A stretch of 64,000 bases of DNA from a virus: the IMG/VR virus record IMGVR_UViG_3300032323_002843, positions 23,909 through 87,908 of that record; one strand, written 5' to 3'. The notes beneath the pieces are model-generated. The model was not told the DNA's origin. It made no database searches and worked only from the letters and a program-made list of their open reading frames with translations. A program made the position numbers and the translations under genes. Positions 33,571 to 42,502 of this stretch are shown here, piece by piece (positions within the stretch are counted from its first letter, which is position 1; every line of letters starts with the position of its first letter).

Positions 33571-34514
33571 GATTTCTGGGCTGTTTCTTTAATTTCATTA
33601 AAATATAATTTAGAACAAAATTGTTCATCAAATGTGTCTTCAATATTGTATGGTAGTTGTTGTTGGTATATTCCTTTGTAAAAATGTTTTCCTGTTCCTG
33701 TCACACCAGCATTGTGAAATATAGTTGTTTCTTCCCATCTGTGTTTTGGGTCAGTAGCCCAACTAAAATCCATTTCAGGTACTACTTTAGTTTCGTTTCC
33801 TAACATCCATCCATTCCAAAGAACAGCCCACATATCAGCACACCATATTTGAAGTTCATGGTATGTTGGGTTTGCTGCTTTTTTAATATTATTTAATTCA
33901 GTTATTTCTTTAAATAGTTTTTCACTATCGCGTTCAACAAATTCCCAGAATGCCCAATCAACATTTTTCATTAGATATTGAGCACCCCCTGAATTTGAAT
34001 TCATTAAGCGTGGAATTAATGGGTTCATTTTAGTAATTTCACACATTTTATCATATACATCTAATCCTTTAGATATGATATAATCATAATTAATGTATGA
34101 ATTTGTATTGCTTAAATACCAAATTTTATCGCTTAAAAACGCATTAAAATCAGGCTTACGAGTAAATACAATATCACAATCATGATAGAAGATCGCCTCA
34201 GATTCCAATTGAGGATGCGCTTTAAAGTGCTGTTTTAATATATTAGGGCGTACAGACGAAATATAGTATATAGGTTGTTCTCTAGTATCTTGATAAAAGA
34301 AGAAACGAACCTGATTGTAATGTGCTGCTAGTTTATCCCAAGCATCAACATTAGCTTGAACTGATGTAGTTAAGTCGTTTGGATTCCAAGCAACAAGAAT
34401 ATCAATGTTGTTTGGGTTAATTCCATGTTTAATAAAATTATTAATCATTACTTCAACCTGCCAGGCATAATAAAGTAGCCTTGGTTGTACACAAATGTAG
34501 CGTAGATTTTTCAT
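33558..34514 (-). CDS. Glycosyltransferase-like protein (DCD motif)
   Basis: A 318-residue protein, first gene of the glycosyltransferase operon. It begins KNLRYICVQPRLLYYAWQVE and has the strand AIFYHDCDIVFTRKP (DCD at 112-114), then NSGGAQYLMKNVDWAFWEF, and HELQIWCADMWAVLWNGWML, the aromatic and acidic sequence of GT-A-fold nucleotide-sugar enzymes. FHNAGVTG near the end is a second conserved-looking loop. Exact family uncertain. It overlaps the family 6 gene by 13 nt. Confidence 0.65.
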   Translation of the reverse strand: MKNLRYICVQPRLLYYAWQVEVMINNFIKHGINPNNIDILVAWNPNDLTTSVQANVDAWDKLAAHYNQVRFFFYQDTREQPIYYISSVRPNILKQHFKAHPQLESEAIFYHDCDIVFTRKPDFNAFLSDKIWYLSNTNSYINYDYIISKGLDVYDKMCEITKMNPLIPRLMNSNSGGAQYLMKNVDWAFWEFVERDSEKLFKEITELNNIKKAANPTYHELQIWCADMWAVLWNGWMLGNETKVVPEMDFSWATDPKHRWEETTIFHNAGVTGTGKHFYKGIYQQQLPYNIEDTFDEQFCSKLYFNEIKETAQKSCLI

Positions 34515-34556
34515 AACCTAATATAAGTAATTTAATTTATAATTCCAAATTGTTTA

Positions 34557-35930
34557 TTACGGACACAGTGTTGTAGCAACAATGAATCCACCATTATCTA
34601 CTTGGTAGCTGTTTGCACCAGTTCCTTGAGAGTACCATTGGTTACCTCCTATTATAGGAGTCACTCCACACTCACCATTTACATATAATCTTGTAGGAGT
34701 TAAAGCATTGTCAGTATCAAATAATGTTAAACTTCCTAAATGAGCACATGCAGTGGCATTAGAAGGGTATAAATATATTTGTTGACAAGCAGCTGTTGTG
34801 GTAGTTGTTGTTGTACTAGTAGTAGTTGTTGTAGTAGTAGTTGTTGTTGTAGTCGTAGTTGGTGGTGGTGTTGTAGTTGTTGTTGTTGTACTAGTTGTTG
34901 TTGTTGTTGTAGGTGGTGGTGTTGTAGTTGTTGTTGTTGTACTAGTTGTTGTTGTTGTAGTCGTAGAAGGTGCAGTTGTAGTAGTAGTTGTCGTACTAGT
35001 TGTTGGTGTTAATGTTGTTGTGGTTGTTGTTGTAGAAGTTGTTGTAGGGGCTGTTACAATAGCAGTAACTTTAGCCTTATTACTTCTTAAAGTAATAGGA
35101 CAAGAACTAGCAACTTCAGCACTTATAGTATAGTAAATAGTATAAGTACCAACCATAGTAGTAGTTAACAAAACAGTACCGTTACTTCCTGTTGACCAAT
35201 AAGCTAAATCAGAAGCACTACCTGATAGTAATATTGAACCTGTATTTAAGGTTCCACTTCTTCCATCATCATTAAGCGATGCTGAAATTGTTTTTGGAGA
35301 GTCTGTAGTTAAAAAACTTCCACTATCATTTTTAGCTAGTGGAGGTAGAGGAAACATTAATTGATAATCTTGATTAGTTATAATAGCTAATCCTTGAGCA
35401 TAAAATATATTCCCAACATGAGTTTTACTTCCAGAGTAATCAAATAAATTTCCATAAGCATCATCTGTAATATTATATGCTGATGATGATAATTGAAAAT
35501 TGCCAGGAAGTACTTTATTACCAAAAACGCTTTGATTAATTGCTATTACACGAATCCCGTCCATTGCTCCTGTAGGGAAATTAACAATTAAATTATCGTT
35601 ATCATTGTAAATAAAATAAGAAGAAGTAGGACGTTGTTGAGAAGCAGACTGATAATTGTTTAGGGTAAACATTAACGAGCTTGTGTTTAACGAAGCTGTA
35701 TATGTTTGATAAAACATTTGGTTAACTTGAGCGTAAACTAAACGCTCATATTCACCTTCAGTAACAGGATCATTATCGGCAGAAAAAGCTCCTGTAACGT
35801 TTGTGCCTTTATAAATAGTTAAATAGCCAGATGAAGTAGGGTATGGACAATAAGGTAAAGTCCATTGTTTATTAGCTTGGTTTGCTACAACTGTAACGTC
35901 TGATCTGCTTAACTGTTTGAATGAAGACAT
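34557..35930 (-). CDS. Tail fibre-like protein with poly-Thr stalk
   Basis: A 457-residue protein in three parts. Residues 1-285 are a beta-rich domain with blocks related to the neighbouring 337-residue tail protein (LPGNFQLSSSAYNITDD, and YQLMFPLPPLA). Residues about 290-383 are almost purely Thr with Ser and PPP spacers, a mucin-like stalk. The last 73 residues form a Cys-containing domain (ACQQIYLYPSNATACAHLGS; GECGVTPIIGGNQWYSQGTG), plausibly the host-contacting tip. The adjacent glycosyltransferases invite the idea of O-glycosylation. Confidence 0.75.
   Translation of the reverse strand: MSSFKQLSRSDVTVVANQANKQWTLPYCPYPTSSGYLTIYKGTNVTGAFSADNDPVTEGEYERLVYAQVNQMFYQTYTASLNTSSLMFTLNNYQSASQQRPTSSYFIYNDNDNLIVNFPTGAMDGIRVIAINQSVFGNKVLPGNFQLSSSAYNITDDAYGNLFDYSGSKTHVGNIFYAQGLAIITNQDYQLMFPLPPLAKNDSGSFLTTDSPKTISASLNDDGRSGTLNTGSILLSGSASDLAYWSTGSNGTVLLTTTMVGTYTIYYTISAEVASSCPITLRSNKAKVTAIVTAPTTTSTTTTTTTLTPTTSTTTTTTTAPSTTTTTTTSTTTTTTTPPPTTTTTTSTTTTTTTPPPTTTTTTTTTTTTTTSTTTTTTTAACQQIYLYPSNATACAHLGSLTLFDTDNALTPTRLYVNGECGVTPIIGGNQWYSQGTGANSYQVDNGGFIVATTLCP
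34793..35050. repeat. Low-complexity Thr-codon repeat
   Basis: About 258 bp of ACA/ACT-type trinucleotides on the coding strand, including a near-perfect duplicated block with CCA-CCA-CCT spacers. Such tracts change length by slippage and so could vary the fibre stalk. They also produce long spurious ORFs on the plus strand. Confidence 0.85.
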
Positions 35931-35933
35931 GCA

Positions 35934-36947
35934 TTAATAGTCTAGTTTGATTCTAATTAGAGCTTCTTTAGTAAAGTCTTTTGTCAATGGTTGACTTAAT
36001 TTAGCTATAGCTAACAACTCATTATTATCATTATACATACCTACAGCAGTAGGGAATGTTTGAGGATTATCAATTAATGTAGTATATAATAAGTTACCAT
36101 TAGCATCTATAATAGATGGATTTGTTGTATAGTTAAATTCACTATTTTTTACTCTTGTGAAGAAATATCTTGAAGATACTGTTTCAGATGATTGTAAAGT
36201 AAAGCTACTTGTTGAAGATCCACTTACAATTGAATTATATAATCCTAAAGTATTATAACTTGCTGAAGAAGTACGCTGGTTCATGTTTGCAGAGCCAGTA
36301 ATATAAGGTAATAATGATGTTGATGATTGTGAAGTTGCGTTTAATACAATAACATTAAGATCAGGGAACATCATTCCATAATAAGAAGCAGAAGCAGCAG
36401 CTGTGTAACCAGTACCATTACTACCACTAATTATATAATATACTTCATTTTCACCAATAAAGCGAGTTAAATTTGTAGTACCGCTATCATCTGTTAAATA
36501 AATAATACTGCTACCACTCTTTAAAGCTAGGTTAAAAGAACCTGGTTGTAATGATTCTTTGTAGCGGTTACGAGCAAAGTTTAAAACAAATATTTGACTT
36601 GCTGTAGTAGCGCTGTTATCAAAGCTAAAATTTACTGTTTCAGTTCCGTAAACTAAGTTTCTATATTCTCCATATACAACACGAGAAGGAGTATATCCAC
36701 CTGTAGGAACATTATTATTAATTAGAGCAGAGCCGGATCCAAATAGGTTACCATATTGAATACTAAATTGTACAGCTGAGCTTGATAAAGATGGAATACC
36801 ATTATATACATCTAAATAATATTCAGATGTTGTGCTTTGGCTAACAAAATTACTTGAATTTGCATTTACATCTCCACTCCAAAAACCACGTATTACGGTT
36901 TCTGAGCTAATTACTGAATCTTCTGGGGTGTATCTTACGAATGACAT
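35934..36947 (-). CDS. Tail/fibre structural protein
   Basis: A 337-residue beta-rich protein. The middle block NFARNRYKESLQPGSFNLAL then IIYLTDDS is paralogous to parts of the fibre-like protein just downstream, and the end (AVGMYNDNNELLAIAKLSQP) to the 119-residue protein at 31848. Ser/Thr/Asn-rich composition and no signal peptide fit a virion protein. Probably part of the tail-fibre or baseplate periphery. Confidence 0.72.
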   Translation of the reverse strand: MSFVRYTPEDSVISSETVIRGFWSGDVNANSSNFVSQSTTSEYYLDVYNGIPSLSSSAVQFSIQYGNLFGSGSALINNNVPTGGYTPSRVVYGEYRNLVYGTETVNFSFDNSATTASQIFVLNFARNRYKESLQPGSFNLALKSGSSIIYLTDDSGTTNLTRFIGENEVYYIISGSNGTGYTAAASASYYGMMFPDLNVIVLNATSQSSTSLLPYITGSANMNQRTSSASYNTLGLYNSIVSGSSTSSFTLQSSETVSSRYFFTRVKNSEFNYTTNPSIIDANGNLLYTTLIDNPQTFPTAVGMYNDNNELLAIAKLSQPLTKDFTKEALIRIKLDY

Positions 36948-36955
36948 AGTTTATA

Positions 36956-37618
36956 TTATATTGTTGATACTTTTTGAATATTAAGAGGAATTGTAATTCT
37001 AGCTCCACTATCTCTACCAATTACAGTAAAGGTTGTAGTTAATTGAGTTAAATTAGAACCAAATAATGTATTAATTGTAGTACCTGTTAATGTGAATGAA
37101 GTACCAACTTGAGTTACTGATAATACAGTTCCTGTAGTTGTGTTTAAATTTCCTGTAGGTTCAGTTGTAGTAATACCTGTACCTGTAAATGTAGATACTA
37201 AACGAGAATCAGCAATTGTTGCAGTGTATCCATTAGCTTCAAATGTACTTGTAGCACCTAAATAGTTAAGTGTTTGTGGAGTAATTGTTAATGAAGCACC
37301 TTGGCGTAAAGTGATACTGTTATAACCTAAGTTAATAACTGGTAGTTTAGATGTGCCACGAGGTAATGTTACTAATTTGTAACGCATTACTTGTGATTCG
37401 TTTGGAATAGCTTCTAATACTGGTGTATTTTCAATTGCTTCTCCATAATATGCAGAGCCTGATGGGTGGGTTGGATTATATAGAGTATAATCAATTTCAT
37501 CATCTGCTAATGCAAATTGTGTGATTTGAAATGAACCATCATTACGAGCCAATAATTCGCGGCCCTTCGTGGTTAATATTGCATCTACTGTAATTACTGT
37601 AGGATTTAAAATTGCCAT
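36956..37618 (-). CDS. Structural protein of the tail cluster
   Basis: A 220-residue protein. It begins MAILNPTVITVDAILTTKGR, then ELLARNDGSFQITQFALADD (residues 21-40), a block I recognise in tail proteins of marine T4-like phages. The C-terminal half is Thr-rich beta. Late box 22 nt upstream. Likely a fibre or baseplate component; exact role unknown. Confidence 0.72.
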   Translation of the reverse strand: MAILNPTVITVDAILTTKGRELLARNDGSFQITQFALADDEIDYTLYNPTHPSGSAYYGEAIENTPVLEAIPNESQVMRYKLVTLPRGTSKLPVINLGYNSITLRQGASLTITPQTLNYLGATSTFEANGYTATIADSRLVSTFTGTGITTTEPTGNLNTTTGTVLSVTQVGTSFTLTGTTINTLFGSNLTQLTTTFTVIGRDSGARITIPLNIQKVSTI

Positions 37619-37640
37619 AGTTTCTTATTGTGTATATACT

Positions 37641-37647
37641 ATAAATA
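37641..37647 (-). promoter_or_regulatory. Late promoter box
   Basis: CATATTTATAGT, 22 nt before ATG 37618. Confidence 0.5.
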
Positions 37648-37655
37648 TGTTAAAT

Positions 37656-38390
37656 TTAGAAGCCTCCGCCGTTAATATTATCTATGGCTGGCTGGTCGTT
37701 AAGTAGTTTTTGTTTAACTTCTTTAGTAATGGTATCGATATTAGCTAATACTGTAGGAGAAATATTTTCAGGAATTAAAAATCCGTATGATGTTTTTCCA
37801 CTTCTTTTTGTAAAAGATAATATTACGTTAGTTTCATCTTGTCTTCGAGATAATACTAGAAAACGAGTATATGTTTGATTTGCAATTTCGGATTTTAATG
37901 TAGCCGATAATTCAATATCTAACCCAGCATGTAATAAACCTGCTTGACTATACACATTTAATACTCTTGCTTCTACAAATGTATTATCTGAAAGATATAT
38001 TAATATAATATCAAAAGGGTTAATAACAAAATTATAGTCAACATCTCCATAATCATCATATAAACTACTACTTACAGAGCCAGATAATGGGTTTGGTACA
38101 AATAAATAATTACCTCCATGAAAACCACTTACACCAGGTGAAAATATAATTTCATTTGAATTAGAACCGGTTGCTATAGAGGCACTGCTGAAATAAGGAT
38201 ATGGTGTTGAGGCATAACCTAAAGAAGCAGCTAGTGAAGATACTTTTAAAGCACCAGTCCCTAAAGAAGCAGTAAAGCTTCCAGTAGAATTACCTTCCAT
38301 TTGAAATTTAAATATTAATTTTTCTCCTACATTTAATGGTGTAGAAGGAATATTAATATTAAACGTTGTATTTATTGTTTTTTGTGCCAT
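37656..38390 (-). CDS. Beta-rich tail-cluster protein
   Basis: A 244-residue protein, mainly beta with Ser/Thr/Gly turns. It begins MAQKTINTTFNINIPSTPLN. The C-terminal 40 residues are helical. No family recognised. It ends 37 nt before the next start and begins 10 nt after the stop of the 1252-residue protein, so it belongs to the tail operon and is probably virion-associated. Confidence 0.6.
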   Translation of the reverse strand: MAQKTINTTFNINIPSTPLNVGEKLIFKFQMEGNSTGSFTASLGTGALKVSSLAASLGYASTPYPYFSSASIATGSNSNEIIFSPGVSGFHGGNYLFVPNPLSGSVSSSLYDDYGDVDYNFVINPFDIILIYLSDNTFVEARVLNVYSQAGLLHAGLDIELSATLKSEIANQTYTRFLVLSRRQDETNVILSFTKRSGKTSYGFLIPENISPTVLANIDTITKEVKQKLLNDQPAIDNINGGGF

Positions 38391-38399
38391 TTATTATGT

Positions 38400-41300
38400 T
38401 TAATTAGCATAGTAGTCACAGTTATTATCTACAACTACTGTTAATTGTGTTCCTCCGATAGTTAATACACTACCATTAGTAGCATATTGACCGTTTATTA
38501 CTAAATATGATCCTTTAGTATAGTTAGTAGTACTAGATCCCATTGGAGTATTACCAGTTACATTTCCACTAGTTGTACCAGCAGTAATAGTTAAACTATT
38601 TCCAGTATTTATATTATCATCTTCACTAATTACATTACAAGCATTACCAGAATATCCTGTAACAAAGGCCGAACTAATAACAATATTAGTTGATGGAATT
38701 GCTTCAGATAATGTAAAGTAAAAATCTCCACTAGTATAATAAGTAAAATATAATGTTGATGATATTGGATCACCTGCTACAAAATATTGAACATCTTTTT
38801 GTAGTAATGTTTCTCCACTAGAACCACTTTTCCATACTTGTAAAGACCAAGTAGCATTGTTTATAGGACTTGTACCTACTGTATAATCAAAAGGTAAACT
38901 TATCTGAACTAAATGATCACCAGTTTCTTGGACTGAATATGTTGGGAATTGGGTTACAGATCCTGATCTAAAGTATTGTGATCCTTCAATGGTTCTATCA
39001 AAGATGTTGTAAACATAGCTTCCACTTAAAGGATAAGTATTACTACCTCCACTTCCGCTAATATAAGAGTTTGGATTTAGTGTGTTTTGAGCTGTAGCTA
39101 AATATGCATTTAAATCTACTGTGTTTAAAAATGCTAAAATATTATCTGATCCTGTAGGGCCAAAATATAAGATAGGTTCATAAGTATAACCACTATCAAA
39201 TATTGATTTTTCACCATCAGTAATTTTTTGATTACTATATAGTTGATTATTAAATTGAGATATACTTCCTGTATCATTTTGGATAAAGGTATTTTGTACT
39301 TCTACCCAATGTTTATTACGAAGGTTTAATTCAGTTAAATTACCTTCAATATCAACTAAATATTTTAAAGCAACATTATTGCGTTTAGGTAAAAACCTAC
39401 TATTTACTACTTCTGAAAATAAACCTAGTTTAAGTACATTTTTATCTATAACTGCTGTTTTACCATACGAAGTATCTCCATCAGTATATGTGTTATATTT
39501 TGCACTGCTTAATTTAACACCATCATATCTTGATAATTGATGTGTTTTTAAAGTTTCATATGAATCCTGTAATTGAACAGGAGTTAAAATAAAATTTTGA
39601 GTACCAAAGATAGGTTCTGCTAATTGTCTATTTCTAGAAATTAAACTACTAGAAACATTATTTAACATTACGTTATAATCAGTATGATTAAAAACGTAAA
39701 TTTGTCCTGGTGTTAATGTACTTGATGTTGGGAGCAAATAGGGATTGAAAGTTCCACTTTCAAAATATTTGTAAGTATTTATATAACTTCCGGTAAATAC
39801 ACCATTATAATAAGCTGCTTTACTACCAGTTAATCCATAATAAATGTCTGTATATTCAGTTCCGATAGTTGGTCCTGCTATACTGCCTGTCTGTACTTCA
39901 ATTTCTGATGTAGCTGAAGGATTAGCATAAGACCATTTATTTCTTTCAAGTATAGGTGAACTAATAGTTACACCAGTTGATAAACTTGTTCTTGCAGGAA
40001 TAAAATCCTGTAGCATTTTGAACAATGAATTATCAAAAAATTGTATTAAACGAATAAAGCTATTATAATCAGTTGCAGCAATTGAACCACTTGATACTGA
40101 AGATGTATATGGAAGTTGAGATGCAGATAGTGGAGATAAGTAAGTTATTCTAGCTGTCTCTAAGGCGCTATAAGAACTACTATACTGATAACCAGGATCA
40201 CCAATAATGTCATCTATTGTCCAAGATGAACTTACAGCAACTATTGAAGCTGATGTGTATATATCAATTTTGTCTTGTGGAGAAAATGATATATCAACAT
40301 AATTTAGATCGTTTGTTCTAAATTGAGATGATGCTGTTGGATATTGAACTACACTAATATAAGGTGATAAAACACTTCCTGTTACTATGCTACCAGATAC
40401 AACTCTAACTTTATCATTATTAAATTCATCTAATGTGTTTGACTTTAAGTCACCACCATATTCTTTAATAGGTAATGTACTTCCAGTAACACCAAAAACA
40501 GATACTAATGTTTGTAAACCATAAGCTGTACCTTTTGTTTTTAATAATAAAGGTAAATTATGATAAATACGTTTATATGATTCAGCAAGTAAATCTTTAC
40601 GAGGAATAGTGTTTAAATAAGATCCAGTAGAGGTAAATGCCTGAGTATCGTTTCCTGTATAGTAAGCACTACCACTATTTCCTATTAGATAATCTACATT
40701 ATCAACATCTCCATATTGGTTATATAATTTAGTACCTAATGATTCAAGCACATGGTATACTAAGTCTTTAGATATACCTTTTTCTAGGTTATTATTTGCT
40801 AAATTAATATCTGTAATAGCACTTAGGTAAATCCAAATATTATCAAAATAATGACCAACCATATTTAAAAAAGTCAAATAAGGAGTATTATTAGGATCAT
40901 CCTTAATAAAGGAAGGTATTGTATAAACTAAATTATTTTGATTTTCATTATCATAGGTATCAGCACTTGATGTAGCAGCATTATACCAGTTAGTAGCAGA
41001 TGCTGTAGTTGCATTTATGTAGGGTAAGCTATTATTTGTTTTAGGCCAAGAAGTTGAACCAGATTCAAAATATAAATAATATTCATATCCATCAAATCCC
41101 GCTATAATAATATCTATGCTTGATGTTGCATTATTAATAAAGCTTGAGGATAAACTAGAGGAAAAAGCATTTGAAGAATAATAAGTAATATCATTATTGT
41201 AATCTTCAATATCTTTTATTTTAGAATAAAAGTTTTTTAAACGTTGTTCAGCTGAGCTAAAAAATATAAAATTATTAAGATCAGAATAGTCTACATTTAT

Positions 41301-42158
41301 ATCTATGCTTTGTGAAACCATTATGCTTAAAAGCTGTTGGTAAGACGCTGTGGATATATTTTGTACACTGTTTATTAAACTGCTATATGTTTGATAAGAT
41401 GTAGCTACATTATTCTGATTGGGAATATCAATAGCAAAATTAGGACCTTTAAGTTGAGGGCCAGGAGCAGAAATAATTAACTTATCTAAATTAATATCAA
41501 AAATATATGGATTTACTTTTTCTTGTACAATCCATAATGTATTTTTTTCTTGTATATTAACTGAAAGAGGTTGATACAATTTTAGTAGTATCTCGTATCC
41601 TGATTCAATCTTATTTAGGGCAACGTTTACAACAGTTGCTTGAATATTATTACCAAAATCAGCTATATAATCAATAAAATAAGCTGAGCTAGAATATTCA
41701 TTTATAAGAGATAATGAACCACTTTCAATTTGTTCATTTGTTAATACTGTAGATCCTACTCTTAATTCTGTTCTATCAGCGGATATTTCCTTTATAAATA
41801 ATCCTGATTGTTGAGGATTAGATACTCTATTATTAAAGAAATTATATTGTACTTTAAATTCACCAGATGAATAACCTAAATTTTGAAGATCTTTTATTGG
41901 ATCAATTTCAATTATAGGTAAAGATCCACTTGATGGATCTACATATGAAGTATTAGGTAGTTTAAAATCTCTATAATTATAATTTATATTTAAAAGATTA
42001 CCACCAGCATCATATGTAAAATACTCAATATAGTCATTTTGTTGACCAAAATCTTCTTTAATCAATAAAGGGGATAGAAGATTAAGATCATCAGCATCGT
42101 AACGAGTTACAAGCTGTGTATCTAATATATTACCTACTATTTTAATATTATCTGCCAT
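38400..42158 (-). CDS. Giant baseplate/tail protein with P2 gpI-like region
   Basis: A 1252-residue protein, the longest in the window. The N-terminal region has beta strands (TYVDPSSG, IEIDPIKDLQNLGYSSGEFK). Around residues 450-560 lies GHYFDNIWIYLSAITDINLA, then LLAESYKRIYHNLPLLLKTK and GTAYGLQTLVSVFGVTGSTL, the sort of signature that tail proteins of the P2 gpI/baseplate wedge type show. The last 400 residues are beta-rich and fibre-like. It could combine a wedge (gp7/gp8-like) with a tail appendage. The overlapping TAATG start couples it to the 114-residue gene. Confidence 0.7.
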   Translation of the reverse strand: MADNIKIVGNILDTQLVTRYDADDLNLLSPLLIKEDFGQQNDYIEYFTYDAGGNLLNINYNYRDFKLPNTSYVDPSSGSLPIIEIDPIKDLQNLGYSSGEFKVQYNFFNNRVSNPQQSGLFIKEISADRTELRVGSTVLTNEQIESGSLSLINEYSSSAYFIDYIADFGNNIQATVVNVALNKIESGYEILLKLYQPLSVNIQEKNTLWIVQEKVNPYIFDINLDKLIISAPGPQLKGPNFAIDIPNQNNVATSYQTYSSLINSVQNISTASYQQLLSIMVSQSIDINVDYSDLNNFIFFSSAEQRLKNFYSKIKDIEDYNNDITYYSSNAFSSSLSSSFINNATSSIDIIIAGFDGYEYYLYFESGSTSWPKTNNSLPYINATTASATNWYNAATSSADTYDNENQNNLVYTIPSFIKDDPNNTPYLTFLNMVGHYFDNIWIYLSAITDINLANNNLEKGISKDLVYHVLESLGTKLYNQYGDVDNVDYLIGNSGSAYYTGNDTQAFTSTGSYLNTIPRKDLLAESYKRIYHNLPLLLKTKGTAYGLQTLVSVFGVTGSTLPIKEYGGDLKSNTLDEFNNDKVRVVSGSIVTGSVLSPYISVVQYPTASSQFRTNDLNYVDISFSPQDKIDIYTSASIVAVSSSWTIDDIIGDPGYQYSSSYSALETARITYLSPLSASQLPYTSSVSSGSIAATDYNSFIRLIQFFDNSLFKMLQDFIPARTSLSTGVTISSPILERNKWSYANPSATSEIEVQTGSIAGPTIGTEYTDIYYGLTGSKAAYYNGVFTGSYINTYKYFESGTFNPYLLPTSSTLTPGQIYVFNHTDYNVMLNNVSSSLISRNRQLAEPIFGTQNFILTPVQLQDSYETLKTHQLSRYDGVKLSSAKYNTYTDGDTSYGKTAVIDKNVLKLGLFSEVVNSRFLPKRNNVALKYLVDIEGNLTELNLRNKHWVEVQNTFIQNDTGSISQFNNQLYSNQKITDGEKSIFDSGYTYEPILYFGPTGSDNILAFLNTVDLNAYLATAQNTLNPNSYISGSGGSNTYPLSGSYVYNIFDRTIEGSQYFRSGSVTQFPTYSVQETGDHLVQISLPFDYTVGTSPINNATWSLQVWKSGSSGETLLQKDVQYFVAGDPISSTLYFTYYTSGDFYFTLSEAIPSTNIVISSAFVTGYSGNACNVISEDDNINTGNSLTITAGTTSGNVTGNTPMGSSTTNYTKGSYLVINGQYATNGSVLTIGGTQLTVVVDNNCDYYAN

Positions 42159-42502
42159 TATGCATTAGTTGTTCCTGTCAATTCGTTTATTGTTGTTTGG
42201 GAATCAAGCAATTGTTGTCTTAAAGATGTAATTTCATCTAATAAAGCTTGAACATCATCTTGACTAATACTTACCCCTAAATAATCAGCTTCACGTTGTA
42301 AAATATACTGATGTGAATTTGATTCTCCTTCTGTAGGAATTTGAAAAAATACTTGATCATATATTTCAAAAAAATCATCAACTGAAAAGGAAAGTTGTTC
42401 CTCTCCAGCAGTTGAATCTACCAATTGATTAAATTGAGTATTAACAACCTTACTAAAAGCATCTTTATCAAATACTACTTTTTGTACAGGGATTTGAGAC
42501 AT
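42158..42502 (-). CDS. Small acidic tail-cluster protein
   Basis: A 114-residue protein, acidic, with a C-terminal coiled coil (VQALLDEITSLRQQLLDSQT). It begins MSQIPVQKVVFDKDAFSKVV. Placed between two large tail proteins with 1-nt overlaps on both sides; perhaps a connector or chaperone. Unrecognised. Confidence 0.6.
   Translation of the reverse strand: MSQIPVQKVVFDKDAFSKVVNTQFNQLVDSTAGEEQLSFSVDDFFEIYDQVFFQIPTEGESNSHQYILQREADYLGVSISQDDVQALLDEITSLRQQLLDSQTTINELTGTTNA

Noticed and set aside
34779-35133. Long plus-strand ORFs rich in Val, Cys or Trp
   Set aside because: They are the other-strand reading of the Thr-codon repeat and have no independent support.
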